Of a DNA stretch of 28,206 nucleotides, positions 7,739-14,684 are shown piece by piece. The stretch comes from UBA8514 sp034933685 (lineage in GTDB: Bacteria > Bacillota > Clostridia > Lachnospirales > Anaerotignaceae). Position numbers and translations under genes: made by a program. The notes under the pieces were generated by a model that saw only the letters and a list, made by a program, of their open reading frames with translations, searched no databases and was not told the DNA's origin. The stretch spans positions 1-28,206 of the forward strand of contig JAYFNB010000042.1 in NCBI GenBank assembly GCA_034933685.1, read 5' to 3'. Position 1 is the first letter of the stretch; the number at the start of each line of letters is the position of its first letter.

Positions 7739-8410
7739 TTAAATAAGCCCCTTAACCTGAAGTGCTGTTTTAAGTGCCTTTGCACCATACCTAGGACTTG
7801 ATAATACCATTTTACTGTAAGCTTCTGCAATCACATTTTCACAATAAGCCATAGACCCTTGGGCAAAAAGTATTACATCTGCCTTGTCTGCAACCTTTCC
7901 GGCCTCTTCAAGCATCCTTGCTTTAAACTGTTCTTGAGAAAGACCAAATGCACCGTCAACAAGTACGTCAATAAGTTCAACATTTTTGCCTATTTCCCTT
8001 GCAACCCTTTTAATAGTATTTTTTGTAGGCTCTAATGTTGTTGGCAGTGTAGCCATAACAGCTATTTTTTCGCCTCTTCTTGCTGCGTCTCTGCACATTT
8101 CTTCGTCAACCCTAACAATTGGTATGCCTATGTATTTTGCTGCATCCTGTGCGGAATCCGCTACTTCACCAACAGATGAGCAAAGGTTAATCATTGCGTC
8201 ACATCCTGCATTTACAGCTTCCATGTACATAGCAATAAGCCTTGCAGCGGCAGTTTTTGTAACATAACCATTGTCTCTTGCCTCTTGCAAAATAGATGGG
8301 TCTGTCCATGAAACCATTTCAACATTTTCGCCAAGTTCTTTTTTAATTTCTGACTCCACCAGTTCAATAAGCTCTGGTGTGGTGCTTGTGTAGATAAGTC
8401 CAACCTTCAT
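7739..8410 (-). CDS. Asp/Glu/hydantoin racemase superfamily protein
   Basis: A 223-residue protein of the Asp/Glu racemase superfamily, which also includes maleate isomerase and arylmalonate decarboxylase. The first catalytic cysteine is Cys77 in NLCSSVGEVADS. The second-half loop, where two-base racemases carry LxCT, reads VILFAQGSM (179-187), so the usual second cysteine is absent; Cys190 lies a few residues later. This suggests a one-cysteine decarboxylase or isomerase-like chemistry, or a racemase variant. It is the first gene before dctP, with a promoter and candidate operator upstream, so it probably acts on the transported acid. A GGGGGA site precedes the ATG. Confidence 0.8.
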   Translation of the reverse strand: MKVGLIYTSTTPELIELVESEIKKELGENVEMVSWTDPSILQEARDNGYVTKTAAARLIAMYMEAVNAGCDAMINLCSSVGEVADSAQDAAKYIGIPIVRVDEEMCRDAARRGEKIAVMATLPTTLEPTKNTIKRVAREIGKNVELIDVLVDGAFGLSQEQFKARMLEEAGKVADKADVILFAQGSMAYCENVIAEAYSKMVLSSPRYGAKALKTALQVKGLI

Positions 8411-8440
8411 TTACTTGTTTCCCCCTTAGTTTTAATACAC

Positions 8441-8460
8441 CATACGTATAACGTAGGATG
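8441..8460. promoter_or_regulatory. Candidate operator, copy 2 (upstream of racemase-dctPQM)
   Basis: CATACGTATAACGTAGGATG contains the inverted repeat TACGT-ATA-ACGTA and ends with the same ACGTAGGATG 10-mer found at 3526-3535. It lies just downstream of the predicted -10 box, a classic repression position. The local GntR regulator is the most likely binder. Confidence 0.5.
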
Positions 8461-8475
8461 TTTGTTCATGTTAAT

Positions 8476-8503
8476 ATTATATCATGTTTAAATTGTTTGT
8501 ATA
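8476..8503 (-). promoter_or_regulatory. Sigma-A-like promoter of racemase-dctPQM
   Basis: On the minus strand, TATACA (8503-8498) and a perfect TATAAT (8481-8476) are separated by 16 bp. Transcription would start about 55-60 bp before the racemase ATG, with the candidate operator in the initial transcribed region. The -35 box matches consensus at four of six positions. Confidence 0.45.
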
Positions 8504-8615
8504 TGTATTAAATGCACAAAATTCGAACCCTAATTTTTAGGAATATTTTTTTAATGAAAGCAATTTTATATTTTAAATAACCATTTTAGCTCTTAAAAAT
8601 ATGTAACTTTGTATT

Positions 8616-8843
8616 TCAGTTGGATTTCAAATCTTCTTTATACTTTCTTAGCCAGTAAAGTAATTTTGCACCTCTAACAATATAAATCAAGCTGGCTTGA
8701 ATTAAGAAAAATTTAAACCAAATATCCATATAGGATGGGTAAAGAGTTAAAAATAGTATCATAATTATCTGTATTATGCCAAACACAAATACACAAATTA
8801 AATATTCCTTTAGTTCCTTAAAAAACTTTTCCCTATTTTCCAT
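8616..8843 (-). CDS. Small predicted membrane protein
   Basis: A 75-residue protein of unrecognised family. A charged N-terminus (about residues 1-15, MENREKFFKELKEY) is followed by two hydrophobic segments at roughly 16-34 and 40-58, then a basic tail (WLRKYKEDLKSN). It is predicted to be an integral membrane protein. The ATG at 8843 was chosen because GAAGGG lies 9 nt upstream; earlier in-frame starts lack spacing. It stands alone, 205 bp upstream of the racemase gene on the same strand and divergent from the acetyltransferase gene. No function can be assigned. The good ribosome binding site and clear topology argue that it is real. Confidence 0.55.
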   Translation of the reverse strand: MENREKFFKELKEYLICVFVFGIIQIIMILFLTLYPSYMDIWFKFFLIQASLIYIVRGAKLLYWLRKYKEDLKSN

Positions 8844-8939
8844 ATCCTTCATCCCTTCAATAATTAATTTACTTATTATACCATTTTTGAAATGCAAATG
8901 TCCCTTTTTAAAATAATTCTAAAACACATGTTCATTCTA

Positions 8940-8968
8940 TTGACTTATTTATGCTCGAGGATTACTAT
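8940..8968 (+). promoter_or_regulatory. Sigma-A-like promoter of the GNAT/744-residue gene pair
   Basis: TTGACT (8940-8945) and TACTAT (8963-8968) are separated by 17 bp, about 60 bp before the ATG at 9031. The -35 box matches five of six consensus positions and the -10 box four of six. Confidence 0.45.
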
Positions 8969-9030
8969 TTTAGATAAGATATTTTTGTAATATTTTGTTG
9001 TTTTCACAAATTTAAAACTTGAGGTGGCAC

Positions 9031-9873
9031 ATGGAAATTAGAAGAATTTTGGCAGATAAAACTTCCTTAGATATTTTTGCACCAGTTTTATCCAACAGTG
9101 CAATTTTATCTCTTATGCGGAAAGAGAACACAATTGGTTTTGGATGCCTTATTGATGGAAAGCCCGTAGCTGCCTGTGTAAGTTTGATTAAGAATAGTAA
9201 TGCAGAAGTCGTAAGTCTTTTTGTGTTATCAGAATACCGTCGACAAGGTATAGCCAATGCACTGCTTTCTAAACTGTATTGGGAAACCTTTTATACAACT
9301 AACGCATCCTATATCTCAGCAAGCTATAGCCTGTTAAATAAAGAAGATTCTGAAGCATTAACTTCCCTATATCGTACCTGTGGCTATAGATTTGACCTTC
9401 ACCCTAAGGAATACCAACTTTTAGAATTTAAAGTACAAGAGTTGGTTTCTATTCACCATATTTCAGATACAACTGCACTGCCTATTTCTTCTATTGGGAA
9501 ATACTATGCTAGTATTGTGGCAAAAAAACTTAATGAATTGGAATTCACTACAACGGCAGCCTTCCCTGAAAGCACAGATTTTGATTTGTCCTTGGCAATT
9601 TTTAAAAACCAAGACCTTTTGGCATTTGTATGGGTAGAAAAACTAACAGATACCATATACAGGCTTGCGGCAATTTATAATTCCACCGACAATGCCCAAA
9701 CGATAAAATCCCTTATTGGGCAACTGATTCAAATAGCAAAAGAAAAACTTAACCCTGAGGATATTGTTGTTTCTGATGTTTATGATTACGTAAGTGCAAA
9801 GCTTATTAATAGCTTAACTGATGGTAAGGCACAACCGTCACATTTATTCACAGATGCAATACTAATTATTTAA
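9031..9873 (+). CDS. GNAT-family N-acetyltransferase
   Basis: A 280-residue protein. The first half carries a GNAT fold: beta-strand VVSLFVLSEYRRQGIANALLSKLYWE (about 61-85), with the acetyl-CoA pyrophosphate-binding motif RRQGIA at 70-75, and a GYRF element further on. The second half (about 145-280) is longer than a single GNAT domain and may be a second degenerate GNAT-like domain. The ATG at 9031 is preferred because GAGGTGG lies just upstream. The acceptor is unknown. It is followed after 61 bp by the 744-residue gene on the same strand, which has its own strong ribosome binding site. The two are probably one operon. Confidence 0.8.
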   Translation: MEIRRILADKTSLDIFAPVLSNSAILSLMRKENTIGFGCLIDGKPVAACVSLIKNSNAEVVSLFVLSEYRRQGIANALLSKLYWETFYTTNASYISASYSLLNKEDSEALTSLYRTCGYRFDLHPKEYQLLEFKVQELVSIHHISDTTALPISSIGKYYASIVAKKLNELEFTTTAAFPESTDFDLSLAIFKNQDLLAFVWVEKLTDTIYRLAAIYNSTDNAQTIKSLIGQLIQIAKEKLNPEDIVVSDVYDYVSAKLINSLTDGKAQPSHLFTDAILII

Positions 9874-9934
9874 ATTGGCTATAAATTAAATGATGTTATT
9901 TAATAAGGCGTGCATATTGGCACAGGAGGTATGA

Positions 9935-12169
9935 ATGGACGAATTATTCAAAAACAATCCAATTTCAAAGACACCTGATTTTTTTAATGAGGAGCAAAAG
10001 GCATATGTGGACTCAAAAATACAGTCCCTTACTCAAGGTGCTTCGGTAGATTTATCAAGGCAAATTGAACAAAACAGCTACAAAATCGAGACAGTTCGCA
10101 CAGACGCAAAGTATTATGAGGACGAGTATCGCCAGCAACAAGGCTTGGCAGATTACGAAAAATACTGTCAGCAAAAAACTTCCGAAATTGACGCAAATCC
10201 CAAATACTCCAAATTTAGAAAGAAAAAGGCTTTAAAGAAAGAGAAAAGTAGGCTTGAACGAAATAGAGACCAGTTGATTAACGATTTTTCCAGTAAGGTG
10301 GCTTTCCCAGAAATGATTTCTGAGGCACGGGTTCAAGAATCAGATGAAAATCTTAAATATTTTACTGAAGTTGAAACATTGCACAGCATAGAAATAGAAA
10401 AAGCTAAAGCACTTTTTTCACCAGATGAACGTGAAAAATTCAAAAAAGACAGAAATATTAACTTACTTTTGTTCCACGATAATCTTCAAACTGACCATGC
10501 AAAAAACCAAAAGCTTGTGAATGGTTATCTTAGTGAAGATTTTCAGGTGCGTACGGAATTTGTTCAGGATATTTTTAACCAAGTAAACGCGATGCCAACC
10601 GATATTTTCCTGTTTAATAACCCTCTTGATTTCAAGAAAAAACTTCCTGAGATGCACAAAGCAACACAGAAAATATTAACCTACACCACCATACTTAAAG
10701 GCGGTTATATTAGCGAACAGTCTGCAATTAAAGAAGCTAACCCAATTCTTGCACAAGCCTTTGAAGACAAAATGGATTACTTTTCTAAATATACTAAGCT
10801 TTTAGGAATTTATAAAAATCATTTATCCACTGGCAGTGATTTTGGTGCTACTGATTCCTTAAGAAAGATTACTAAGGAAAAAGAAGGAGATTCCAGCTTA
10901 TTCCCCTACAAAGAAACTTTTTTAGAGGAATCTGCCAAAACAGATATGCGTTTTGGTGAAACAACTTATGAAGAACGTCTGGAAAAAAGAAATATTGAGC
11001 GTGAAAAATTTGAAACTGCTAAGGCACGCTATGATACCGCTGTAGCTTTATTAAATAGAACTTCCAGCGGACAGGAAGGTGAGTTAATTTCACCTGAGCT
11101 TTTTCAGCAAAAGTTGGAGGCTATTAGTGCACAAGAGCAATTTTTACCACTTGCACAAAGCTATATAACAAGATACGGTTACAACCAAGATATTCCTGAA
11201 GATACAAAAATAGAATTAACTGAAAAAGAAAACGAATACGATCAAGCACTAAAAGAATGCAAAAAATGGGAAGATAAATACGCACAAAGTATTGAATCCT
11301 TCAGAACTATTTCTCAAAAACCAGATTCTAAATTAAGCAATGTTTATGCTCCAGATTCTTTAAAACCAATATTTCATGAGGCGTTGATGGAGGAATATGG
11401 TGAACTTTACGGCAAACATACTCTTGAAGAAAAAGAGAAAATTTCCCATACTTATAAGTCTTTCAATAACGCAGAACAAAAACTGTTTAGCCTAACAAAC
11501 CCCAGTGATATTGGTGAACCACGTTGCCCACAAGAGTTGCCAGCTGAGTTTGTAATAGCAGAGAAGGAAAAAGAATTAATGAAACTGACCATCGGGACCT
11601 TTCGTGTTGAGGGTGAAGAAGACACCCTTGGTGAGCCACTATTCCGTTCATTCTCCAGCTTTGGAAACTTTGGGGACCTAGACGCCGCACTAACAAAGGA
11701 AGAATTAAAACTAATGCTTCGTAACCTTGGTGCTGGTGGAAATTTAAAGGATAATGTGGATTCTGAACAAAGTCAAATAATTCGTGATAAAAATTTGGCA
11801 GGCGTAAGAACTTACAAAAAGGTTCTGCAAAAACATTATATAGATATGTTTAAAAAATATGGCGATGTGGATAATATGTCCCTTAAAGAACGCATAAGCC
11901 GTAAAAATGAAATAGAAGATGCATTTAGTAATATGCAAGTGGATAACCATTGGGTAGACCGTTTCCCTAAGCTGTTTACTTCACCCGAGGATGAAGCTTT
12001 GGTAGATATAATTCATTATTATAACTATACCTCGTCATACATGATTGTATCAGAAAGTAATATTGCGCAAATGGGTTTTGATATGGCAAAAGAAATGGAC
12101 GACCAGCTTCATCAACTGTTACTGTCGGACCCTAATTTTATCAAAAGCAAAAAAGCATTATTTAAATAA
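9935..12169 (+). CDS. Uncharacterised 744-residue charged helical protein
   Basis: I do not recognise this protein. It starts at an ATG 5 nt after AGGAGG. It has no signal peptide or membrane segment and is rich in Lys, Glu, Asp and Gln. Long stretches look alpha-helical or coiled-coil, for example 40-115 (with a dense basic patch at 93-111), 340-375 and 430-460. A less charged region at about 570-640 contains a short Gly/Phe-rich segment (FRSFSSFGNFGDLDAAL) and then a segment rich in Gly and Asn (LRNLGAGGNLKDN). It has very few cysteines. It would be cytoplasmic unless exported by a non-classical route. It follows a GNAT-family gene and ends just before a strong terminator. A structural, scaffold or effector-like role is conceivable, but nothing in the sequence decides it. 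Confidence 0.85.
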   Translation: MDELFKNNPISKTPDFFNEEQKAYVDSKIQSLTQGASVDLSRQIEQNSYKIETVRTDAKYYEDEYRQQQGLADYEKYCQQKTSEIDANPKYSKFRKKKALKKEKSRLERNRDQLINDFSSKVAFPEMISEARVQESDENLKYFTEVETLHSIEIEKAKALFSPDEREKFKKDRNINLLLFHDNLQTDHAKNQKLVNGYLSEDFQVRTEFVQDIFNQVNAMPTDIFLFNNPLDFKKKLPEMHKATQKILTYTTILKGGYISEQSAIKEANPILAQAFEDKMDYFSKYTKLLGIYKNHLSTGSDFGATDSLRKITKEKEGDSSLFPYKETFLEESAKTDMRFGETTYEERLEKRNIEREKFETAKARYDTAVALLNRTSSGQEGELISPELFQQKLEAISAQEQFLPLAQSYITRYGYNQDIPEDTKIELTEKENEYDQALKECKKWEDKYAQSIESFRTISQKPDSKLSNVYAPDSLKPIFHEALMEEYGELYGKHTLEEKEKISHTYKSFNNAEQKLFSLTNPSDIGEPRCPQELPAEFVIAEKEKELMKLTIGTFRVEGEEDTLGEPLFRSFSSFGNFGDLDAALTKEELKLMLRNLGAGGNLKDNVDSEQSQIIRDKNLAGVRTYKKVLQKHYIDMFKKYGDVDNMSLKERISRKNEIEDAFSNMQVDNHWVDRFPKLFTSPEDEALVDIIHYYNYTSSYMIVSESNIAQMGFDMAKEMDDQLHQLLLSDPNFIKSKKALFK

Positions 12170-12197
12170 TAAATTATTTCTTAACTACATAAAAACT

Positions 12198-12226
12198 AAG
12201 CCTTGGTAATTTCCAAGGCTTTTTTT
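12198..12226. terminator. Intrinsic terminator between convergent genes
   Basis: The 9-bp stem AAGCCTTGG/CCAAGGCTT has a 6-nt loop and is followed by a run of seven T on the plus strand. It closes the GNAT/744-residue pair. On the minus strand the stem is followed by AGTTTTT, so it may also stop transcription of dpaB. Confidence 0.88.
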
Positions 12227-12235
12227 AATTTTAAT

Positions 12236-12814
12236 TTATACAATTATAGGCTGAATTTGTTCCCCATCAAGGGCTTTCTCCAGTGTATTAACAATTAAAT
12301 CTGTATGTGCAATCATAGAAGTTGGTTTATTAAATGCATTATCCTGACCGAATGGAACAAAAAAGATATTTTTAATATTAATAAGTGCACCAATGTTTTT
12401 AAAGTTTATACCTAAAGCATCATTAGTTGAAATAGAAATTACCAAAGGTTTTCCATTACGCATATGCGCTTTCGCCGCCATAAGAACAGAAGTATCTGTA
12501 ATTCCGTTTGCAAGTTTGGCTAAAGTATTGCCTGTACATGGTGCAATTAAAAGAATATCAAGGTATGCACTTGGACCAATCGGCTCAGCCTCTTCAATTG
12601 TTAGAATAGGATCATTTCCTGTTATTAGTGAAATCTTTCTTATAAATTCCTGTGTATCTCCAAATCTTGAATCTATAGTTTGCACATTTTTTGAGAAAAT
12701 TGGAAAAACATTGGCCCCAGCGTCAACAAGTTTTTTCACCTCAACTTCTATTTTATCGAAAGTGCAAAATGAGCCTGTAATACCAATTCCTACATTTTTA
12801 CCATTAATTTCCAT
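12236..12814 (-). CDS. dpaB: Dipicolinate synthase subunit B
   Basis: A 192-residue flavoprotein-family subunit, also called SpoVFB. Visible signatures are GITGSFC (11-17) at the start of the first beta-alpha unit and APCTGNTLAKLANGITD (91-107), typical of SpoVFB. With subunit A it oxidises dihydrodipicolinate to dipicolinic acid, which is then loaded into the forespore as its calcium chelate. The ATG follows AGGAGG, which overlaps the end of dpaA, and dpaA and dpaB are 12 bp apart. Presence of this pair shows the organism makes spores or derives from a spore-former that uses the SpoVF route rather than the EtfA route. Confidence 0.95.
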   Translation of the reverse strand: MEINGKNVGIGITGSFCTFDKIEVEVKKLVDAGANVFPIFSKNVQTIDSRFGDTQEFIRKISLITGNDPILTIEEAEPIGPSAYLDILLIAPCTGNTLAKLANGITDTSVLMAAKAHMRNGKPLVISISTNDALGINFKNIGALINIKNIFFVPFGQDNAFNKPTSMIAHTDLIVNTLEKALDGEQIQPIIV

Positions 12815-12826
12815 GCAACATCCTCC

Positions 12827-13654
12827 TTATAACCCCTTAATAATTGCATCAAATAATATATTTGCACTTGTTTCTGGTGAAAACTTACCTGGAAGCCCAA
12901 GGCATAAGCTAGCGTTGATTCCTAAAACTCTGCAATAATCAAAATCAACTCCGCCTGGAGCAGAGGAAATATCAATTATTACTACATCTTTTTTCATTAA
13001 ATCTATAAGATTTTTACCTACAATTAATTCTGGAACAGTGTTAAAGATAAAATCAAACTTATTTATTGCACTTTCTAGATTTTTCAAATTAACAGTTTCT
13101 AACCCGAAGGCAAAAGCATTGGCTAATTTTTCGTCACTTCTGCCGCCAACTGTTACATGCGCGTCAAGTGCTTTCAACTTTTGTGAAAGAACTTTCCCAC
13201 ACCTTCCATATCCAAGAACAAGACATTTACTGTTATGCAAATTTTTAGTGCTTAGTCTAATTGCTTCTGCAATTGTTCCTTCCGCAGTTGCTACTGCATT
13301 TTTTATACTAACTTCCTCGCTTTCCATAAAATCGAAGAAACTAATATTCCTTTCTTTAAGTTCATTTTTAATTTTTTGAGGAATATTTCCACCCCAAATT
13401 GTATGTCTTGAAGTAACACAATTTAAAAATTTTTCAATATCTAACTCTTCTATTCCTTGTGTAGAAAAAATATTTTTTTTGTCTTTTGTGAAAGGTATTG
13501 GACATATTATTATATCTGATTTTTCCATTACTTCTTCTAATGAAAAATTACTTTCTCTATCAAAATAAACTTCCGTATTTTCTCCACTTGCTTTAAGTTT
13601 TTCAGTCAAATAAAATTGGCGTAAATCTCCTCCAAGAACCAAAAAGTTTTTCAA
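12827..13654 (-). CDS. dpaA: Dipicolinate synthase subunit A
   Basis: A 275-residue NAD(P)-dependent subunit (SpoVFA). The N-terminal domain begins with the nucleotide-like LVLGGDLRQ. The second Rossmann motif LVLGYGRCGKVL (145-156; glycines of GYGRCG at 148-153) is the dinucleotide-binding site. The start is a TTG, with GGGGAG 9 nt upstream; no ATG fits. A sigma-K-like promoter lies within 60 bp. Together with DpaB it makes dipicolinic acid in the mother cell. The divergent dapA gene would provide its substrate. Confidence 0.95.
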   Translation of the reverse strand: MKNFLVLGGDLRQFYLTEKLKASGENTEVYFDRESNFSLEEVMEKSDIIICPIPFTKDKKNIFSTQGIEELDIEKFLNCVTSRHTIWGGNIPQKIKNELKERNISFFDFMESEEVSIKNAVATAEGTIAEAIRLSTKNLHNSKCLVLGYGRCGKVLSQKLKALDAHVTVGGRSDEKLANAFAFGLETVNLKNLESAINKFDFIFNTVPELIVGKNLIDLMKKDVVIIDISSAPGGVDFDYCRVLGINASLCLGLPGKFSPETSANILFDAIIKGL

Positions 13655-13679
13655 TCCAGCTCACTCCCCTCTTAATTGT

Positions 13680-13707
13680 TAATATATGATTGTAAAAAAA
13701 TATTGGT
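13680..13707 (-). promoter_or_regulatory. Sigma-K-like promoter of dpaAB
   Basis: On the minus strand, ACC (13707-13705) is followed after 16 bp by CATATATTA (13688-13680), matching the sigma-K pattern AC / CATANNNTA. In Bacillus subtilis the spoVF operon is known to be sigma-K dependent, which supports the reading. Confidence 0.6.
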
Positions 13708-13714
13708 GTTGAGT

Positions 13715-13742
13715 ACCAGAGCTTATTTTTTTTCATAGTATT
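13715..13742 (+). promoter_or_regulatory. Sigma-K-like promoter of dapA-asnB
   Basis: ACC (13715-13717) is followed after 16 bp by CATAGTATT (13734-13742), one base off CATANNNTA. Its layout mirrors that of the divergent dpaA promoter, suggesting both units switch on late in the mother cell. Confidence 0.5.
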
Positions 13743-13772
13743 TATTATTAAGAATTTTAGGGAATGATTCGA

Positions 13773-14663
13773 TTGAAAAAAACCATTTTTAAAGGCTCAG
13801 CAACAGCAATTGTCACTCCTATGGACAAAAAAGGAAATATTGACTTTGAAGCACTTAAAAAAATTCTTGATTTTCAACTGAAAAATGATACTGATGCAAT
13901 TGTTGTTACAGGAACAACAGGTGAAAACGCTACCCTTGATGACGATGAACATTTATCTGTAATTAAGTACACGGTTAACTATATTGACAAAAGAATACCC
14001 GTTATTGCCAGCACAGGAAGCAATAATACTGCCCATGCAATTTGTATGTCCAAAGAGGCAGAGGCAATGGGTGCTGATGCGCTTTTACAGGTAACCCCTT
14101 ACTACAATAAAACTTCCCAAGCTGGACTTATGCAGCATTTTACAACCATTGCTGACAGCATTAATATTCCTATTATTTTATATAATGTTCCCAGCAGAAC
14201 AGGAATGAGCATTAAACCAGAAACCTATTTAGAACTGTCAACCCACCAAAATATCTACGCTACAAAGGAAGCCAGTGGAGATATATCAGCTATTGCAAAA
14301 ACAGCTGCCCTGTGCGGAGACAATCTTGCTATCTACTCGGGAAACGATGACCAAACCGTGCCTATTCTTTCTTTGGGCGGAAAAGGAATTATTTCAGTTT
14401 TGGGGAATATAATGCCAAAAGAAATGCATAATCTGTGTAAATTTTATTTTGCTGGCATGGTTGAAGAAAGTGTGCAATTACAACTTAAACTTATTGACAT
14501 TATGAATATGATGTTTTGCGACGTTAGCCCTATGCCTGTAAAAGCTACTATGGAGTTAATGGGACTTTGCCAGAGATATTGCAGACTGCCTCTTGTAGGC
14601 TTAAATAAAAAAAATAAAAAGGAATTAAAAGAGGTTATGCTTAAACACAAGCTTATAAAGTAA
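13773..14663 (+). CDS. dapA: 4-hydroxy-tetrahydrodipicolinate synthase
   Basis: A 296-residue TIM-barrel aldolase that condenses pyruvate with aspartate semialdehyde. All DHDPS catalytic residues are visible: Thr48-Thr49 in GTTGE, Tyr110-Tyr111 in TPYYN, Tyr137 and Arg142 in YNVPSRTG, and the Schiff-base lysine Lys165 in YATKEASGD. A TTG start at 13773 is preferred: AGGGA lies 9 nt upstream and gives the usual MKKTIFKGSA beginning, whereas the ATG at 13764 touches the ribosome binding site. It diverges from dpaAB, with a sigma-K-like promoter, and is followed by asnB after 21 bp. A dedicated role in supplying dipicolinate precursor during sporulation is likely. Confidence 0.93.
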   Translation: MKKTIFKGSATAIVTPMDKKGNIDFEALKKILDFQLKNDTDAIVVTGTTGENATLDDDEHLSVIKYTVNYIDKRIPVIASTGSNNTAHAICMSKEAEAMGADALLQVTPYYNKTSQAGLMQHFTTIADSINIPIILYNVPSRTGMSIKPETYLELSTHQNIYATKEASGDISAIAKTAALCGDNLAIYSGNDDQTVPILSLGGKGIISVLGNIMPKEMHNLCKFYFAGMVEESVQLQLKLIDIMNMMFCDVSPMPVKATMELMGLCQRYCRLPLVGLNKKNKKELKEVMLKHKLIK

Positions 14664-14684
14664 ATAAGGTTTGGAGGCAAGACT

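Noticed and set aside
12393..12938. A 181-codon open frame on the plus strand
   Set aside because: It runs antisense across dpaB and the end of dpaA, with no ribosome binding site and no recognisable protein features.
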